64,000 nucleotides of DNA from Pseudomonas viridiflava (GTDB lineage Bacteria > Pseudomonadota > Gammaproteobacteria > Pseudomonadales > Pseudomonadaceae), in NCBI RefSeq assembly GCF_003702045.1, contig NZ_RBTP01000037.1:1-64000 (forward strand). The letters are read 5' to 3'. Position numbers and translations under genes: made by a program. The notes under the pieces are model-generated. The model did not search any database and was not told the origin of the DNA. It saw only the letters and a list, made by a program, of their open reading frames with translations. Below, one piece after another: positions 63,078 to 64,000 of this stretch. How positions within the stretch are numbered: position 1 is the first letter of the stretch; every line of letters begins with the position of its first letter.

Positions 63078-64000
63078 GGGCTGGTCGGCTCAGCGGCTGG
63101 AGCCGTGCCGGGTTCCTTGTCCGTTTTGCTTGCGGGAAGTTTTGGCGGCAATGGTGCGAAATATCCCACCACCAGTAGCAGAATGCCAACACCTATGAAC
63201 GACACGATGCGTTCCATGCCACCGCGATTGCTCAGTTCGATGAAGAACAGCTTGATCACCACGACGCCGATCAGCGCCGCGCCACCCAGCCAGACCTGTC
63301 GGTTGCCACGCAGGTGGCCGCCAATCATCAGTGCCAGCGCCATCAGCGTCCAGACGATGGACAGCCCTGCCTGTACACGCATGGATTCGAGCAGATCTTC
63401 GGTGTTCCACGGTACATCGGCCCAGTGATGGGCGGTGCGCATGACCATCGCCGTGACCAGTGCAAACAGGGATGCGCCCGCTATCAACAACGGCGTATTG
63501 CGCGTGTGTACGTTACTCAGACCCAGCTTCGGCAAGTAGTCACGCATCCACAGGAACACGCCTGCCAGCGAGAACAGCAGACCGATTTCCAGTGGGTTGA
63601 GCAGCGGGATGTACGGCAACGGGTCGGCCGAACCATCGCTGAAAAAGTTCGCCAGCCAGAACCACGCCAGCATCAGCACCACCAGCGGTGCAGCGGCATT
63701 GATCCGGTAGACGTCAGGGTGCGCCGACACCGGCCACGGCCATTGACGGCTTGAGGTCATCGCCCACAGGTACAGGCTCGGCACGATGGCCCAGCCGAGC
63801 CAGCGCCACGCGTTGTAGTGCTCGGAAAGCTGCATCAGGCCAAAGCGCAGTTCCAGTGCCAACACCGCGATGATCAGCCAGCACCCGACGACATGCGCCA
63901 CGCGTGCTGCCAAGGCTGGCAGTGTCACGTCCAAGCGGCGAATTGAAAGCAGATGCACGGTGAACACGGCGAGCCAGGCGACCCAGCCGCCGTCCTGCGC
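63074..64000 (-). CDS. DUF2339 multi-pass membrane protein, C-terminal part (cut by window edge)
   Basis: The frame is open from 64000 to the stop at 63074 (308 codons). Many membrane helices (for example WLIIAVLALELRFGLMQL, LIAGASLFALVTAMVM, VWLGGAALIGVVVIKLFFIE) and the conserved VIKLFFIELSNRGGMERIVSF near the end, diagnostic of DUF2339. Full-length members have about 900 residues and 20 or more helices, so the beginning is outside the window. Forms an operon with the DUF3999 gene. Confidence 0.88.
   Translation of the reverse strand, partial: AQDGGWVAWLAVFTVHLLSIRRLDVTLPALAARVAHVVGCWLIIAVLALELRFGLMQLSEHYNAWRWLGWAIVPSLYLWAMTSSRQWPWPVSAHPDVYRINAAAPLVVLMLAWFWLANFFSDGSADPLPYIPLLNPLEIGLLFSLAGVFLWMRDYLPKLGLSNVHTRNTPLLIAGASLFALVTAMVMRTAHHWADVPWNTEDLLESMRVQAGLSIVWTLMALALMIGGHLRGNRQVWLGGAALIGVVVIKLFFIELSNRGGMERIVSFIGVGILLLVVGYFAPLPPKLPASKTDKEPGTAPAAEPTSP

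Overview
The window looks like a Pseudomonas chromosome, most likely the P. syringae group. The reasons are the hut locus layout with two HutH paralogues and a ProVWX-type HutXWV transporter, the divergent CadR/CadA pair, gabDT, class I fbp, a TonB with a proline-rich start, and interspersed repeats of the 'GTGGGAGCGGAC...' and 'ACGCGGAGCGT' types. Core genes are GC-rich; 5.2-32.1 kb is visibly more AT-rich and patchy, as in accessory DNA.

Layout. 1-5 kb: start of tonB (cut by the left edge), a gene-poor stretch, a small acidic protein, a cysteine desulfurase divergent from an Lrp/AsnC regulator, a HAD phosphatase and a small hypothetical. 5.2-10.3 kb: four minus-strand genes joined by three 4-bp overlaps (serine acetyltransferase homologue, AlaX-type tRNA-editing protein, MFS transporter, cysteine-synthase-like PLP enzyme), with a divergent MocR-type PLP regulator. 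I read this as a compact cluster for making and exporting a non-proteinogenic beta-substituted alanine, with a tRNA-editing enzyme as self-protection. It is the best candidate here for an undescribed system.

10.3-32.1 kb is accessory: a papain-like peptidase, a secreted protein of 20-residue repeats, a serine hydrolase, a P-loop kinase-like protein, small hypotheticals, a zinc-ribbon gene whose 5' end holds a pentanucleotide repeat that sets the reading frame, an arsRCH operon lacking arsB, two integron cassettes with a 59-bp attC but no integron integrase, a short tyrosine recombinase, and an element at tRNA-Arg(CCG). That element has an integrase, an AlpA-like protein, a replication-like gene and an AAA ATPase/subtilase pair matching the IetAS anti-phage system. 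A C-terminal integrase remnant at 24.8 kb suggests an older insertion of the same kind.

32.5-64 kb is core: gabD-gabT with a terminator, an HDOD protein whose receiver domain lacks its phospho-acceptor Asp, a Mesh1-like HD hydrolase, cadR/cadA, the hut locus (hutU-X-W-V-H1-H2-T-I-G on the minus strand; hutC-hutD minus; hutF plus), and between hutU and hutD an anti-sigma/ECF sigma pair, a DUF3455 protein and nhaA. Then come a lipocalin, a small lipoprotein, a DUF924 protein, fbp, a DUF3999 protein and a DUF2339 membrane protein cut by the right edge. The hut genes give complete histidine uptake and degradation via formylglutamate (HutH, HutU, HutI, HutF, HutG). A sigma-54 type promoter and a HutC-type operator overlap upstream of hutU.
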